In this document: positions 9,191 through 18,066 of the stretch, piece after piece
Layout of the letters: the number at the start of each line of letters is the position of its first letter
Position numbering within the stretch: position 1 is the first letter of the stretch
NCBI RefSeq assembly: GCF_014217995.1
Contig: NZ_CP041617.1
Location: forward strand, 1,178,001 to 1,242,000
DNA length: 64,000 nucleotides
Direction: 5' to 3'
Source of the DNA: Campylobacter vulpis
GTDB lineage: Bacteria > Campylobacterota > Campylobacteria > Campylobacterales > Campylobacteraceae
The notes under the pieces: generated by a model
Database searches by the model: none
The model's input: only the letters and a program-made list of their open reading frames with translations
What the model was told of the DNA's origin: nothing
Position numbers and translations under genes: made by a program

Positions 9191-10242
9191 TTTTCACTCC
9201 CTTTAAAACGCTTTTGGAAGGCTTTAAAAATATCTAACAATTCTCTATCGCCCATAATGCCTCTTCTAGCAAAAAGCATAACAAATATAAGTATAAGAGA
9301 AAAAACGACCATTCTAAGTCCATGCCCCGTTTGAATTTCTGCTCCAAAAAACTCCATTTGAATTTTAAATTCATCTAAAAATCTTAGCCATTCTGCTCCG
9401 CCTATGACTAAAATAGAGCCTAAAATCGCTCCAGTAGTCGAACCAAGTCCTCCCAAAACGATAATGATAAGAAGTTGAAAGGTTAGCAAAAAGTCAAATT
9501 GCTCTGGCGAAACCGTCGTTAAAAGACAAGCTAAAAGTCCTCCTCCAACGCCCTCTAAAAACGCTGAAGTGCCAAAAGCAAGAGTTTTAATCCAAAAGGT
9601 ATTAATCCCCATCGCACTTGCTGCATCTTCATCATCTCTTATAGCTTTCATTGCGCGTCCATATTTAGAATAGACTATATTTAAAATTAAAATAACAGCA
9701 ATAATAGCTATGCCACCTGTCCAATAAATATTAGAATAAGCTGGAATTTCATTAATCCCTCTTGAGCCATTTGTAAAAGTAGGAAAACTAAGAGCTAAAA
9801 GTTTAATGATGATACCAAATCCTAGTGTTACAATCGCTAAATAATCTCCCCTTACACGAAAAACCGCAAAAGAAAGAATAAAAGAAAGCAAACAGGCACA
9901 CAAACCAGCCGCAAGCAAAGCTACAATAAAACTTGGAGAATGTAAGGCTAAAATGAAAGGATTAATCCCATCATAAAAAAACTGCTCCTCTTTTGCCTCC
10001 GTGCTTAAAAGCACTAAAGCCGCAACATAAGCACCCACAGCCACAAAGCCATTTGGCTCTAAGGAAAATTGCCCAGTAACACCATTAATTAAATTATAGC
10101 TTACAGCTAAGATTATAAAAATGGCAATTTGATTTACTATGCTCATACCATAATCACTAAAAATTCTAGGCGAAACAAAGATGAAAGCAAGTGCTAAAAA
10201 TAAAAATGTCAAATGTGAAATTTTTGCTCTACTCATCATCAA
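9187..10242 (-). CDS. livM: Branched-chain amino-acid ABC transporter permease LivM
   Basis: Encodes 351 residues with about nine hydrophobic segments. It carries the LivM-type signature GDYLAIVTLGFGIIIKL and the cytoplasmic coupling region AMKAIRDDEDAASAMGIN near residue 200. Partner of LivH in the inner membrane channel. The gene opens with three consecutive Met codons (10242, 10239, 10236); the exact start among them is open. It overlaps the livH stop. Confidence 0.93.
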   Translation of the reverse strand: MMMSRAKISHLTFLFLALAFIFVSPRIFSDYGMSIVNQIAIFIILAVSYNLINGVTGQFSLEPNGFVAVGAYVAALVLLSTEAKEEQFFYDGINPFILALHSPSFIVALLAAGLCACLLSFILSFAVFRVRGDYLAIVTLGFGIIIKLLALSFPTFTNGSRGINEIPAYSNIYWTGGIAIIAVILILNIVYSKYGRAMKAIRDDEDAASAMGINTFWIKTLAFGTSAFLEGVGGGLLACLLTTVSPEQFDFLLTFQLLIIIVLGGLGSTTGAILGSILVIGGAEWLRFLDEFKIQMEFFGAEIQTGHGLRMVVFSLILIFVMLFARRGIMGDRELLDIFKAFQKRFKGSEK

Positions 10243-11135
10243 AACCTACTTTTTTCAAAATTAATGCCTAAAATTCCAGTAGGCTTAAATAATAAAATAA
10301 AAACTAAAAATATAAAAGCAAAAGCATCTTTAAAACCAGAAAGTTCTGGAAAAAACGCCACGGCAATAACTTCTGTTAATCCTATAATTAATCCCCCTAT
10401 CACAGCTCCCACCACAGAACCTATACCTCCTAAAACCGCAGCGGCAAAGGCTTTAAGTCCTATGAGTGTTCCCATGGTTGGGGTAATAGAATAATACATA
10501 CTTGCCCAAAAGACTCCTCCCACAGCTGCCAAAGCAGAACCTAACGCGAAAACCATAGCAATAATACGATTTGCATCAATTCCCATCAAATTCACAGTTT
10601 GCACATCAAAGGCTAAAGCACGAATTGCGATACCATATTTGCTTTTATATAAAATCAAAAGCACAATCACAACAATAATAAAAGTAATTAAAGGCACAAG
10701 CAAACTACCAAAGGTAACGCTTATCCCACCCACATTAATTAACTCTTCAAAATAAGCTGGCGGTAAAAAAGCCTTTGGAGTGGAAGTGAAAAGCATATTG
10801 AATAAATTTTGCAAGAAAAAACTAATGCCAATCGCAGTGATTAACAAAGAAATTCTAGGGGCTTTTCGTAAAGGCTTATAAGCTATCTTATCCGTAGCTA
10901 TCCCCACAACCATAGCAAAAATCATAGCTAAAGAAAGTGCCCCTAAAAAAGGCACATTAAGACTAGTAATGCAAAAAAGTGCAGCATACGCACTTACCAT
11001 CATAATGTCCCCGTGGGCGAAATTAATCAGTCTTAAAACTCCATAAACCATAGTATAACCCACAGCAATAAGTGCATACATACTGCCAAGGCTAAAGCCA
11101 TTAACAAGCTGCTGTAAAAATAAAGTCGAATCCAT
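10239..11135 (-). CDS. livH: Branched-chain amino-acid ABC transporter permease LivH
   Basis: Encodes 298 residues and is polytopic. The family N-terminus is present (NGFSLGSMYALIAVGYTMVY), followed by LINFAHGDIMM and the coupling loop ALAFDVQTVNLMGID. It forms the inner membrane channel with LivM. It follows livJ after a 16-base gap and overlaps livM by four bases. Confidence 0.93.
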   Translation of the reverse strand: MDSTLFLQQLVNGFSLGSMYALIAVGYTMVYGVLRLINFAHGDIMMVSAYAALFCITSLNVPFLGALSLAMIFAMVVGIATDKIAYKPLRKAPRISLLITAIGISFFLQNLFNMLFTSTPKAFLPPAYFEELINVGGISVTFGSLLVPLITFIIVVIVLLILYKSKYGIAIRALAFDVQTVNLMGIDANRIIAMVFALGSALAAVGGVFWASMYYSITPTMGTLIGLKAFAAAVLGGIGSVVGAVIGGLIIGLTEVIAVAFFPELSGFKDAFAFIFLVFILLFKPTGILGINFEKSRF

Positions 11136-11151
11136 AATCTACAAATTTCCC

Positions 11152-12261
11152 TTAAGGATTAATAATATCTTTAAAAACTTGTTTTTGATTTTTAATCTCT
11201 TTAAGCACAACTGAGCGCGTAGCATTGCCCGTTTTATCAATGCTAATTATCCCAGAAACTCCTTCAAAATTAATCGTTTGATGAATTTTTTCATTAACAC
11301 AAACTGGAGTGAGATTATCCACACAAGCATTAAGAGCATTAAACATTACAAAATAAGCGTCCGCACCCATAGCTGTAAAATTTGGCACTTCTTTAGTGCC
11401 TTTTGCCTTTTCATAATTGGCAATGAAGTCCTTACTAAGCTTTGTTGAGGGATTATGAGAATCAAAACTATCGGTAAAGATATAACCCTCGCTTGCACTA
11501 CCTGCCAATTCTATAAAACTTTGATCGGCTACTCCATCAGCTGAAGCCATAGGCGTTAATAAGCCAGCATTTCTTGCTTGACGCACAAATAAAGATGCTT
11601 CACTATAATAAAGTGGCAAAAAGATAAAATCGGGATTTAAGCCCTTTATTTGTGCAATAATAGCTTTAAAATCCTTATCTCCCGAATTAATTCTCAAACT
11701 TTTTAAAACCTTACCACCCTTAGCATTAAATTCTTTTTCAAAAGCCCTCGCTAAACCTAAAGAGTAATCTGTGCTTTGGTCTAAAACCAATACAGCATTT
11801 TTATAATTTAAATTTTCAAAAGCATATTTTGCCAAGGACGCACCTTGAAAGCTATCCATAAAACACACTCTAGAAGAATAAGCCTTTTTATCCAAAAGCC
11901 TATCTCCTGTGGCTGCTGGAGCAATAAGGGGGATTTTATTATCCTCAGCTACACGCATCACTTGCAAAGTATTTGCCGTTGTCATTTCTCCTATTAAACC
12001 AAAAACTTTATCTTGCGAAACAAGACGATTGGCTGCACTTGAAGATTCTAATTTATCGCCCTTAGTATCAACCACAACAAGATTGACTTTATCGCCATTT
12101 TGTAAAATTGCTTGTAAAGAATTAGCTAATCTAATTCCCTCTAAAGCACTTTGCCCATAAGCTGCCGTTACGCCCGTTAAAGGCAAAACAACACCTACTC
12201 GAATTTCCTTAGCGCTTAAAGCAGCCACCAAACAAGTAATTAAAACTAAACTTTTCCTCAT
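11152..12261 (-). CDS. livJ: Periplasmic branched-chain amino-acid binding protein (second copy)
   Basis: Encodes 369 residues. A signal peptide (MRKSLVLITCLVAALSA) is followed by a type I periplasmic binding fold beginning EIRVGVVLPLTGVTAAYGQS. It delivers ligand to LivHMGF. It is strongly similar over its whole length to the upstream livK copy, including the C-terminal stretch ending KDIINP versus KTIINP, so the pair arose by tandem duplication. Which copy is J and which is K is by convention only. Confidence 0.9.
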   Translation of the reverse strand: MRKSLVLITCLVAALSAKEIRVGVVLPLTGVTAAYGQSALEGIRLANSLQAILQNGDKVNLVVVDTKGDKLESSSAANRLVSQDKVFGLIGEMTTANTLQVMRVAEDNKIPLIAPAATGDRLLDKKAYSSRVCFMDSFQGASLAKYAFENLNYKNAVLVLDQSTDYSLGLARAFEKEFNAKGGKVLKSLRINSGDKDFKAIIAQIKGLNPDFIFLPLYYSEASLFVRQARNAGLLTPMASADGVADQSFIELAGSASEGYIFTDSFDSHNPSTKLSKDFIANYEKAKGTKEVPNFTAMGADAYFVMFNALNACVDNLTPVCVNEKIHQTINFEGVSGIISIDKTGNATRSVVLKEIKNQKQVFKDIINP

Positions 12262-12271
12262 CGCTTTGCCC

Positions 12272-13387
12272 TTATGGATTAATAATGGTTTTATAAACTT
12301 GTTTTTGATTTTTAATTTCTTTAATTACCACAGAACGCGTAGCATTACCACTAGAATCTATACTAATTAATCCTCCAACACCCTCAAAATTAGTCGTTTG
12401 ATGAATTTTTTCATTAATACATTCGGCATTTAGATTATCAATACAAGCATTCATTGCATTAAGCATTACATAATATGCGTCCGCACCCATAGCAGAAAAA
12501 GCTGGGAGCTCCTTTACACCTTTAGTTTTTTCATAGTTAGCAATGAAATCTTTGCCTAATTTTGTGCTAGGATTACCAGAATCAAAACTATCTGTAAAAA
12601 TCACGCCCTCCACAGCATTGCCACCAAGCTCGATGAAGGTTTGATTATTTATCCCATCTCCCGCCGCCAAAAGCTTATCAAAACCCATTTGCCTCGCTTG
12701 TCTTGCAATAAGAGCAGCTTCTGGATGATAAATTGGCATATAAACAAAATCCGCATTTAAAGCCTTAAATTGAGAAATAACCGCTCTAAAATCTTTATCG
12801 CCTGAATTTATCATCAATTTTTTAAGCACTTTACCACCGTTTGCCACAAAACTTTCTTCAAAAGCCTTAGCAAGACCTAAAGAATAAACATTGCTTTGAT
12901 CCACGATAAGAACAGCATTTGAAAGCTTTAAATCTTTCGCTACATAATTAGCAAATTTATCACCCTGAAAACTATCTTTAAAGCAAACCCTACTAGCATA
13001 TTTTTTCTTATCTAAAAGCCTATCTCCAGATGCTACAGGTGCTATAAGTGGAACTTTTTTATCTTCCGCTATGGAAATAGCTTGAATGGTATTTGGCGTT
13101 GCAGCTGCTCCTATAATCCCTAAAACGCCATTTTGAGAAATGAGACGATTAACTCCACTTGAAGTTTCTAGTTTATCGCCCTTATTGTCAATCACAATAA
13201 GATTAACTTTATCACCATTTGAAAGAGTTGGATTTAATTTATTTGCCAATTTAACTCCAGCAAAAACATCTTGACCATAAGCTGCAATCGTGCCTGTTAA
13301 GGGCAAAATAACCCCAACATTAACATCTTTTGCATACAAAGAACTCGCAAGAGCTAAGCTTGTTAAAGCTACAATATATTTTTTCAT
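12272..13387 (-). CDS. livK: Periplasmic branched-chain amino-acid binding protein (first copy)
   Basis: Encodes 371 residues. Signal peptide MKKYIVALTSLALASSLYA, then a type I periplasmic binding protein (DVNVGVILPLTGTIAAYGQD). It shares most of its sequence with the downstream livJ, with differences scattered through both lobes, so the two may bind overlapping but distinct ligands. The gap to the upstream cytochrome gene is only 20 bases, filled by a ribosome binding site (AAGGAGA), so transcription probably comes from the promoter at 14,067. Confidence 0.9.
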   Translation of the reverse strand: MKKYIVALTSLALASSLYAKDVNVGVILPLTGTIAAYGQDVFAGVKLANKLNPTLSNGDKVNLIVIDNKGDKLETSSGVNRLISQNGVLGIIGAAATPNTIQAISIAEDKKVPLIAPVASGDRLLDKKKYASRVCFKDSFQGDKFANYVAKDLKLSNAVLIVDQSNVYSLGLAKAFEESFVANGGKVLKKLMINSGDKDFRAVISQFKALNADFVYMPIYHPEAALIARQARQMGFDKLLAAGDGINNQTFIELGGNAVEGVIFTDSFDSGNPSTKLGKDFIANYEKTKGVKELPAFSAMGADAYYVMLNAMNACIDNLNAECINEKIHQTTNFEGVGGLISIDSSGNATRSVVIKEIKNQKQVYKTIINP

Positions 13388-13407
13388 CTTTTCTCCTTTA
13401 AATAAAT

Positions 13408-13827
13408 TTACTTAATAAAAATCCCGTGCTTAGTTTTTTGAGGTGGCTCTTCCTCGAGCAAGTCTTTTACCTGTAACTCCATTGCAAAATCTTCACCTTT
13501 GATATAAGCAATAATTTCATCAATTTCGGCGTGGCTTAAATTTCTAGAATGCACAGCCATATTAACAGAATTTCCTCCCTCTAAGGTAAAGTTAATTAAA
13601 GAGGATTTAATATCCTCTGGCTTCATATCTTTTAAAGCCTTTCCTGAAATTTTTCTCTCACCAGTATCGCCGTGACAAGTTTGACACTTTTTTTGAAAAT
13701 ACAAATCTTTAGCTTTTTGCATATCATAAGTTTTACCCGAATCAAAAGTATAAGTAAAAAAAGACTTTAAATTAATCCCAAAAAGACCAACGATAAAAAT
13801 AGAAACTAAAAATACAAATCTTATCAT
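13408..13827 (-). CDS. Small c-type cytochrome
   Basis: Encodes 139 residues. The N-terminal hydrophobic stretch (residues 1-18) is a signal peptide or membrane anchor. A single heme site, CQTCH, lies at residues 48-52, and the mono-heme class I fold ends with EIDEIIAYIKG. A periplasmic electron carrier is likely. It lies between the porin stump and livK. The C-terminus after the heme domain is acidic then basic (EEEPPQKTKHGIFIK) and has no recognised role. CcsBA in the same gene run would mature it. Confidence 0.85.
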   Translation of the reverse strand: MIRFVFLVSIFIVGLFGINLKSFFTYTFDSGKTYDMQKAKDLYFQKKCQTCHGDTGERKISGKALKDMKPEDIKSSLINFTLEGGNSVNMAVHSRNLSHAEIDEIIAYIKGEDFAMELQVKDLLEEEPPQKTKHGIFIK

Positions 13828-13837
13828 ATAAAAAACC

Positions 13838-14038
13838 TTATTGTATCGTAATATCCGTGCGTGTTTTGGTGCTAGATTTTGAATTTCTATCCTTTAGCTT
13901 TGTATTTGAGCTTTCATACCTATAACGCACCGTTCCTGAAACTTCTACATCTTTAAATACTTCATCAAGAGGAGCTGCGTTAGAAACTAAAATATTTAAG
14001 CTTAAAAACACGCAAATAAGGGCAAATTTCCTCATCAT
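13838..14038 (-). pseudogene. N-terminal stump of a Campylobacter major outer membrane porin-like gene
   Basis: Encodes only 66 residues: a signal peptide (MRKFALICVFLSLNILVSNA), then PLDEVFKDVEVSGTVRYRYE, which resembles the mature start and first beta strand of Campylobacter MOMP-type porins ([20 protein letters not shown], from memory). Such porins are about 400 residues. The frame ends in a TAA at 13,838, and the next gene starts 10 bases later, so the barrel has been deleted rather than frameshifted. A strong promoter and ribosome site (AAGGAGA) remain upstream. It may survive only as the leader of the cytochrome/liv operon; a real short secreted protein is possible but less likely. Confidence 0.6.
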
Positions 14039-14066
14039 TTCTCCTTAAAATTTCATAAAGTGAAAG

Positions 14067-14072
14067 ATTATA
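14067..14072 (-). promoter_or_regulatory. Strong -10 box upstream of the porin stump, cytochrome and liv genes
   Basis: The minus strand reads TATAAT preceded by TTTTTTTGC, a near-ideal Campylobacter extended -10, about 30 bases upstream of the porin-stump ATG. With no terminator before livF or ccsBA, it probably drives the whole downstream run. Confidence 0.65.
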
Positions 14073-14088
14073 GCAAAAAAAGTTAAAC

Positions 14089-14598
14089 TCAATGTCCCCC
14101 CTTATGCAAAAAATAAAGCCCCACACAAAGTGCCAAAATAGATCCAGCCAAATAAGCCATATCCACAGGAGTAGTAAATTTCATTTGCAAAACACGTTGA
14201 AAAAAATTCACCACCAAAACCATAATAATCACCTTTGCAAGCTTATCTTTAAGCTGGTCTAAGCTATGCACTTCCAAAACTCTACTTTGCTTAGTTTGCT
14301 TAAATTCCTCTATCTCACTGATAAAAAGCTCATATACCCCAAAAGAAAAAATAAATAAAACCAAAGCCATCAAATATAAATCCACAGCCCCGATAATCAG
14401 TCCCACTACATCTTCATGCAAATCAATCTCAACACCAGAAGTAAAGAAATATTGATAAGTGAAAAAAATCACCTTTACAACATCATAACTTGCGATAAAA
14501 AATAAAACAAAAGCTCCCACAAGCCCAAAAATAACAGGTAAAATCGTAACAAAGCGACTTTTTACCAATAAGCCCTCAAATATTTTCTCCAACATCAT
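14089..14598 (-). CDS. UPF0114 (YqhA-like) membrane protein
   Basis: Encodes 169 residues with about four membrane helices. The family look is clear: LLVKSRFVTILPVIFG at the start, a VGLIIGAVDLYLMALVLFIFSFGVYELF segment in the middle, and the KLAKVIIMVLVVNFFQRVLQ stretch. The function of the family is unknown. It overlaps asd by four bases, so it is translated with it; the pairing with asd and flgR matches the C. jejuni order as I remember it. Confidence 0.85.
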   Translation of the reverse strand: MMLEKIFEGLLVKSRFVTILPVIFGLVGAFVLFFIASYDVVKVIFFTYQYFFTSGVEIDLHEDVVGLIIGAVDLYLMALVLFIFSFGVYELFISEIEEFKQTKQSRVLEVHSLDQLKDKLAKVIIMVLVVNFFQRVLQMKFTTPVDMAYLAGSILALCVGLYFLHKGGH

Positions 14599-15623
14599 TT
14601 TCCCCTTAACTCAAGCCATTTTTGTGCGATTCTTACAGCATTTGTCGCCGCTCCTACGCGAATTTGGTCTGCCACGCACCACAAATGCAAAACATTATCA
14701 CGGCTAATGTCTTTGCGAATTCTACCCACATAAGTTTCATTTGTATCGCTAGCAAAAAGAGGCATAGGATATTTTTTATTAGCCACATCATCGATAACTA
14801 CGACACTTGGGGCATTTTTTAAAATTTCTCTTGCTTTTTTAACATCAACTTCTTTTTCAAAATGCAAACTTAAAGCCTCACTATGACTTCTAAGCACTCC
14901 CACACGCACACAAGTAGCGGAGATTTCTAGGTTCTTATGGAGGATTTTTTGTGTTTCATTAACCATTTTAAGCTCCTCTTTTGTGTAACCATTATCGCTA
15001 AATTCATCAATTTGTGGGATTAAATTTAATGCTAAAGTGTAAGGAAAGGTATTAGCCTTAAATTCATCAAGCTTAAAGGCAAAAAAGCTTTGAAGTCCCT
15101 CCACAAGCTCTGCCATACCCTCTTTACCCGCTCCACTTGCCGCTTGATAGGTCGCTACATTAACCCTCTTAAGATTAAAAACCTCATCTAAAGGCTTTAA
15201 AATATGCACCATTTGTATGGTTGAACAATTTGGATTTGCAATGATTCCCGTTTTCTTCCAAAGCTTTATATCCTCAGCATTACACTCAGGAACGACTAAA
15301 GGCACATCTTGATTCATTCTAAAATGACTTGTATTATCAATCACAACAGCACCAGTCTCCACAGCAAATTTAGCGTATTTTGCCGAGATACTTCCCCCCG
15401 CACTAAAAAAAGCTATATCGACAGGATTTTGCTTAAAAACCTCTTCAGTTAGCTCTTTAACCTTATAAAATTTCCCCCCAAATTCCACCTCGCTTCCCGC
15501 ACTCTTCGCACTTGCTAAGGGCAAAATACTCTCCACAGGAAAATCAAGCTCATCTAAGACATTTAAAAGTTCCTCCCCCACAGCTCCTGTCGCACCCACT
15601 ATGGCTATTTTTTGCTTTTTCAT
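14595..15623 (-). CDS. asd: Aspartate-semialdehyde dehydrogenase
   Basis: Encodes 342 residues. Reduces aspartyl phosphate to aspartate semialdehyde with NADPH, the branch point to lysine, diaminopimelate (for peptidoglycan), threonine and methionine. NADP loop GATGAVG is at residues 10-16 and the catalytic Cys133 sits in NPNCSTIQM. Length is normal. It starts 5 bases after the flgR stop and probably shares its promoter. Confidence 0.95.
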   Translation of the reverse strand: MKKQKIAIVGATGAVGEELLNVLDELDFPVESILPLASAKSAGSEVEFGGKFYKVKELTEEVFKQNPVDIAFFSAGGSISAKYAKFAVETGAVVIDNTSHFRMNQDVPLVVPECNAEDIKLWKKTGIIANPNCSTIQMVHILKPLDEVFNLKRVNVATYQAASGAGKEGMAELVEGLQSFFAFKLDEFKANTFPYTLALNLIPQIDEFSDNGYTKEELKMVNETQKILHKNLEISATCVRVGVLRSHSEALSLHFEKEVDVKKAREILKNAPSVVVIDDVANKKYPMPLFASDTNETYVGRIRKDISRDNVLHLWCVADQIRVGAATNAVRIAQKWLELRGK

Positions 15624-15628
15624 TTTCT

Positions 15629-16924
15629 TTATCCTTTTATGTGATATTTTTTCATTTTTTCTTTTAAAATTTTAAGTTCCATACCCAAAAATTCCGCCGT
15701 TTTCTCCACATTATAGTCCATATTTTTAAGTCCCTCTTCTAAAAGCTCTTTTTCTAAATTTTTCAACTCTTTTTTCGTGCTTCTTGCTTCTAAAAATAAA
15801 TCTTCTTTTGTGATTTTCTCCCCCTCACTTAAAATGCAAGCCCTTTGCACTATGGAGATAAGTTCTCTTATATTGCCTGGGAATTCATACTCTAGCAAGG
15901 CATTTTGCGCTTCTTTGCTTAATGTTTTATTCTCAAGCTCATATTCTTTACAAGTATCCATTAAAACCTTACTTGCTATGCTTAAAATCTCCTCTTTTCG
16001 CTCTCTTAAAGGGGGGATTTGTATAGGTAGGGTATTTAAGCGGTAATAAAGATCACTTCTAAAGTCTCCATTTTTAATCTTTTCCTCCAAATTTGCATTT
16101 GTTGCACTGATGATTCTTACATCGATTTTAATGGCTTTTGTGCTTCCAAGACGCGTGATTTCTTTTTCTTGCAAGGCTCTTAAAAGCTTAGCTTGAATTT
16201 CATAAGGCATTTCGCCGATTTCATCTAAGAAAAGTGTGCCCTCATTTGCCATTTCAAAAAGCCCTATTTTAGTGGCATTTGCATCTGTAAAAGCTCCCTT
16301 TTCAAAGCCAAAAAGCTCACTTTCTATCAAATTGGTAGGAATGGCAGCCATATTAATGGCTACAAAAGGTTTTAAGGCTCTTTTGCTATTTTTATGAATA
16401 TGTCTTGAAAAAAGCTCCTTTCCCACTCCGCTTTCGCCAAAAAACATCACTGCAACATCTGTTTTTGCTGCCTTTTCGCTCAATTTTAAAGTTGCTTCTA
16501 ATTTTGCAGAAGTTGCAAAAAAGTCATTTTGTATTAAATTATCTTTTTTGGCACTTTTTTTATCACTTGTTTTTTCGCGTATGATTTTTGCCCTTTTAAT
16601 TGCCTGAACTAGGGTATTAACATCAAAAGGCTTAGTTAAAAAGTCCTTAACGCCTAAACGCACCGCCTCAATAGCACGGTTAAGTGTAGCATTACCTGTG
16701 ATAATGATAAAATCATACTTATTTTCACAAGCCTTGACAAATTCAAGTCCATCAAGTCCGGGCATATTAATATCCGTGATAATCAAATCTGTATCATCAC
16801 TAAGCTTTTTCAAGGCTTCTGTGGCAGATTTATAAGACTTGATTTTAAATTCCTCATATTCACCCAGAGCGATTTCTAAAGATTTTCGCATATTAATATC
16901 ATCTTCAACGATCACCAAATTCAT
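15629..16924 (-). CDS. flgR: Sigma-54-dependent flagellar response regulator FlgR
   Basis: Encodes 431 residues in NtrC-like order. The receiver has phospho-acceptor Asp51 in IITDINMPG. The AAA+ domain from about residue 130 has Walker A GESGVGKE, the sigma-54 contact loop GAFTDA (a variant of GAFTGA), and Walker B TLFLDEIGE. A short C-terminal region resembles a weak Fis-type helix-turn-helix. FlgR, phosphorylated by FlgS, activates sigma-54 flagellar promoters such as the one at 39,445. In Campylobacter its C-terminal domain is reported not to act as a normal DNA-binding domain. The second Met (16,924) is better spaced from AAAGGG than the first. Confidence 0.92.
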   Translation of the reverse strand: MNLVIVEDDINMRKSLEIALGEYEEFKIKSYKSATEALKKLSDDTDLIITDINMPGLDGLEFVKACENKYDFIIITGNATLNRAIEAVRLGVKDFLTKPFDVNTLVQAIKRAKIIREKTSDKKSAKKDNLIQNDFFATSAKLEATLKLSEKAAKTDVAVMFFGESGVGKELFSRHIHKNSKRALKPFVAINMAAIPTNLIESELFGFEKGAFTDANATKIGLFEMANEGTLFLDEIGEMPYEIQAKLLRALQEKEITRLGSTKAIKIDVRIISATNANLEEKIKNGDFRSDLYYRLNTLPIQIPPLRERKEEILSIASKVLMDTCKEYELENKTLSKEAQNALLEYEFPGNIRELISIVQRACILSEGEKITKEDLFLEARSTKKELKNLEKELLEEGLKNMDYNVEKTAEFLGMELKILKEKMKKYHIKG

Positions 16925-16950
16925 CATTTCCCTTTAAATTTAAAGCCCAT

Positions 16951-16956
16951 ACTTTA
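16951..16956 (-). promoter_or_regulatory. Probable -10 box for flgR-asd
   Basis: The minus strand reads TTTTTGC then TAAAGT, about 27 bases upstream of the flgR start. It is a weaker match than most in this window. Confidence 0.45.
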
Positions 16957-17016
16957 GCAAAAACAAGCTTTTAAACAAATTAAGCTCATTTCATCTTTTT
17001 TTAAAAAGCCTTTTGC

Positions 17017-17022
17017 TAGAAT
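17017..17022 (+). promoter_or_regulatory. -10 box for ruvB
   Basis: TAGAAT preceded by TTTTGC, 35 bases upstream of the ruvB start and divergent from the flgR promoter. Confidence 0.6.
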
Positions 17023-17056
17023 TCGCAATTTTTATCACATTTCAAAGAAAGCGATT

Positions 17057-18064
17057 ATGGACAGGATAGTAGAAATTGAAAAATTCTCCCCCGATGAAAC
17101 CTATGAAAACTCCTTAAGACCCTCAAATTTCGATGGTTACATAGGGCAAGAAAGCATTAAAAAAAACCTTCATATTTTCATCAGTGCAGCCAAAAAACGC
17201 GAAGAGTGTCTAGACCATATCCTTTTTAGCGGACCAGCGGGACTTGGTAAAACAACTCTTGCAAATATCATCGCCGCAGAAATGGGAGCAAATATCAAAA
17301 CAACAGCCGCTCCAATGATAGAAAAAAGCGGAGATTTAGCAGCCATTTTGACAAATTTAAGCGAAGGCGATGTGCTTTTTATCGATGAGATTCACCGTCT
17401 TAGCCCTGCCATTGAGGAGGTGCTTTACCCTGCTATGGAGGATTTTAGACTGGATATTATCATAGGAAGCGGACCTGCGGCTCAAACGATTAAAATCGAT
17501 CTCCCCAAATTCACGCTCATCGGTGCGACTACAAGGGCTGGAATGCTTAGTAATCCTTTAAGAGACCGCTTTGGTATGCAATTTCGCCTTGAATTTTACA
17601 AAAATGAAGAACTTGCCCTCATCTTACAAAAAGCCGCACTTAAACTTCATAAAAACTGCGAGGAAAAAGCCGCTTTAGAAATCGCCAAGCGTTCACGCTC
17701 CACTCCTAGAATTGCCCTAAGGCTTTTAAAGAGGGTGCGTGATTTTGCCGATGTCAATGATGAAGAAAATATTAGCCTTACAAGAGCCAATGAAGCTTTA
17801 AATTCTCTAGGAGTTAATGAGCTGGGCTTTGATAATATGGATTTAAGATATTTAGAGCTTTTAACCTCCGCTAAAGGTAAGGCTATGGGACTTGCAAGTA
17901 TAGCCGCGGCTTTAAGTGAAGATGAAAATACGGTTGAAGATGTGATTGAGCCTTATTTACTCGCAAATGGCTACATCGAACGCACTGCAAAAGGTCGCAT
18001 TGCTAGCACAAAAAGCTATGCTACGCTTAAGCTTAATTATGAAAAAACTTTATTTGAGGATTGA
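17057..18064 (+). CDS. ruvB: Holliday junction branch migration ATPase RuvB
   Basis: Encodes 335 residues. Hexameric AAA+ motor that drives branch migration with RuvA. Walker [10 protein letters not shown] is near residue 58, Walker B and box VII regions are [23 protein letters not shown] and [19 protein letters not shown], and the C-terminal winged helix ends [11 protein letters not shown]. Length is normal. ruvA is in the same window but not adjacent (20,987), and ruvC is not in the window. Confidence 0.96.
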   Translation: MDRIVEIEKFSPDETYENSLRPSNFDGYIGQESIKKNLHIFISAAKKREECLDHILFSGPAGLGKTTLANIIAAEMGANIKTTAAPMIEKSGDLAAILTNLSEGDVLFIDEIHRLSPAIEEVLYPAMEDFRLDIIIGSGPAAQTIKIDLPKFTLIGATTRAGMLSNPLRDRFGMQFRLEFYKNEELALILQKAALKLHKNCEEKAALEIAKRSRSTPRIALRLLKRVRDFADVNDEENISLTRANEALNSLGVNELGFDNMDLRYLELLTSAKGKAMGLASIAAALSEDENTVEDVIEPYLLANGYIERTAKGRIASTKSYATLKLNYEKTLFED

Positions 18065-18066
18065 TT

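Noticed and set aside
18061-18066. TTG start for the AI-2E-family gene
   Set aside because: It lies within the ruvB stop region, and the GTG at 18,067 has a better-placed ribosome site.
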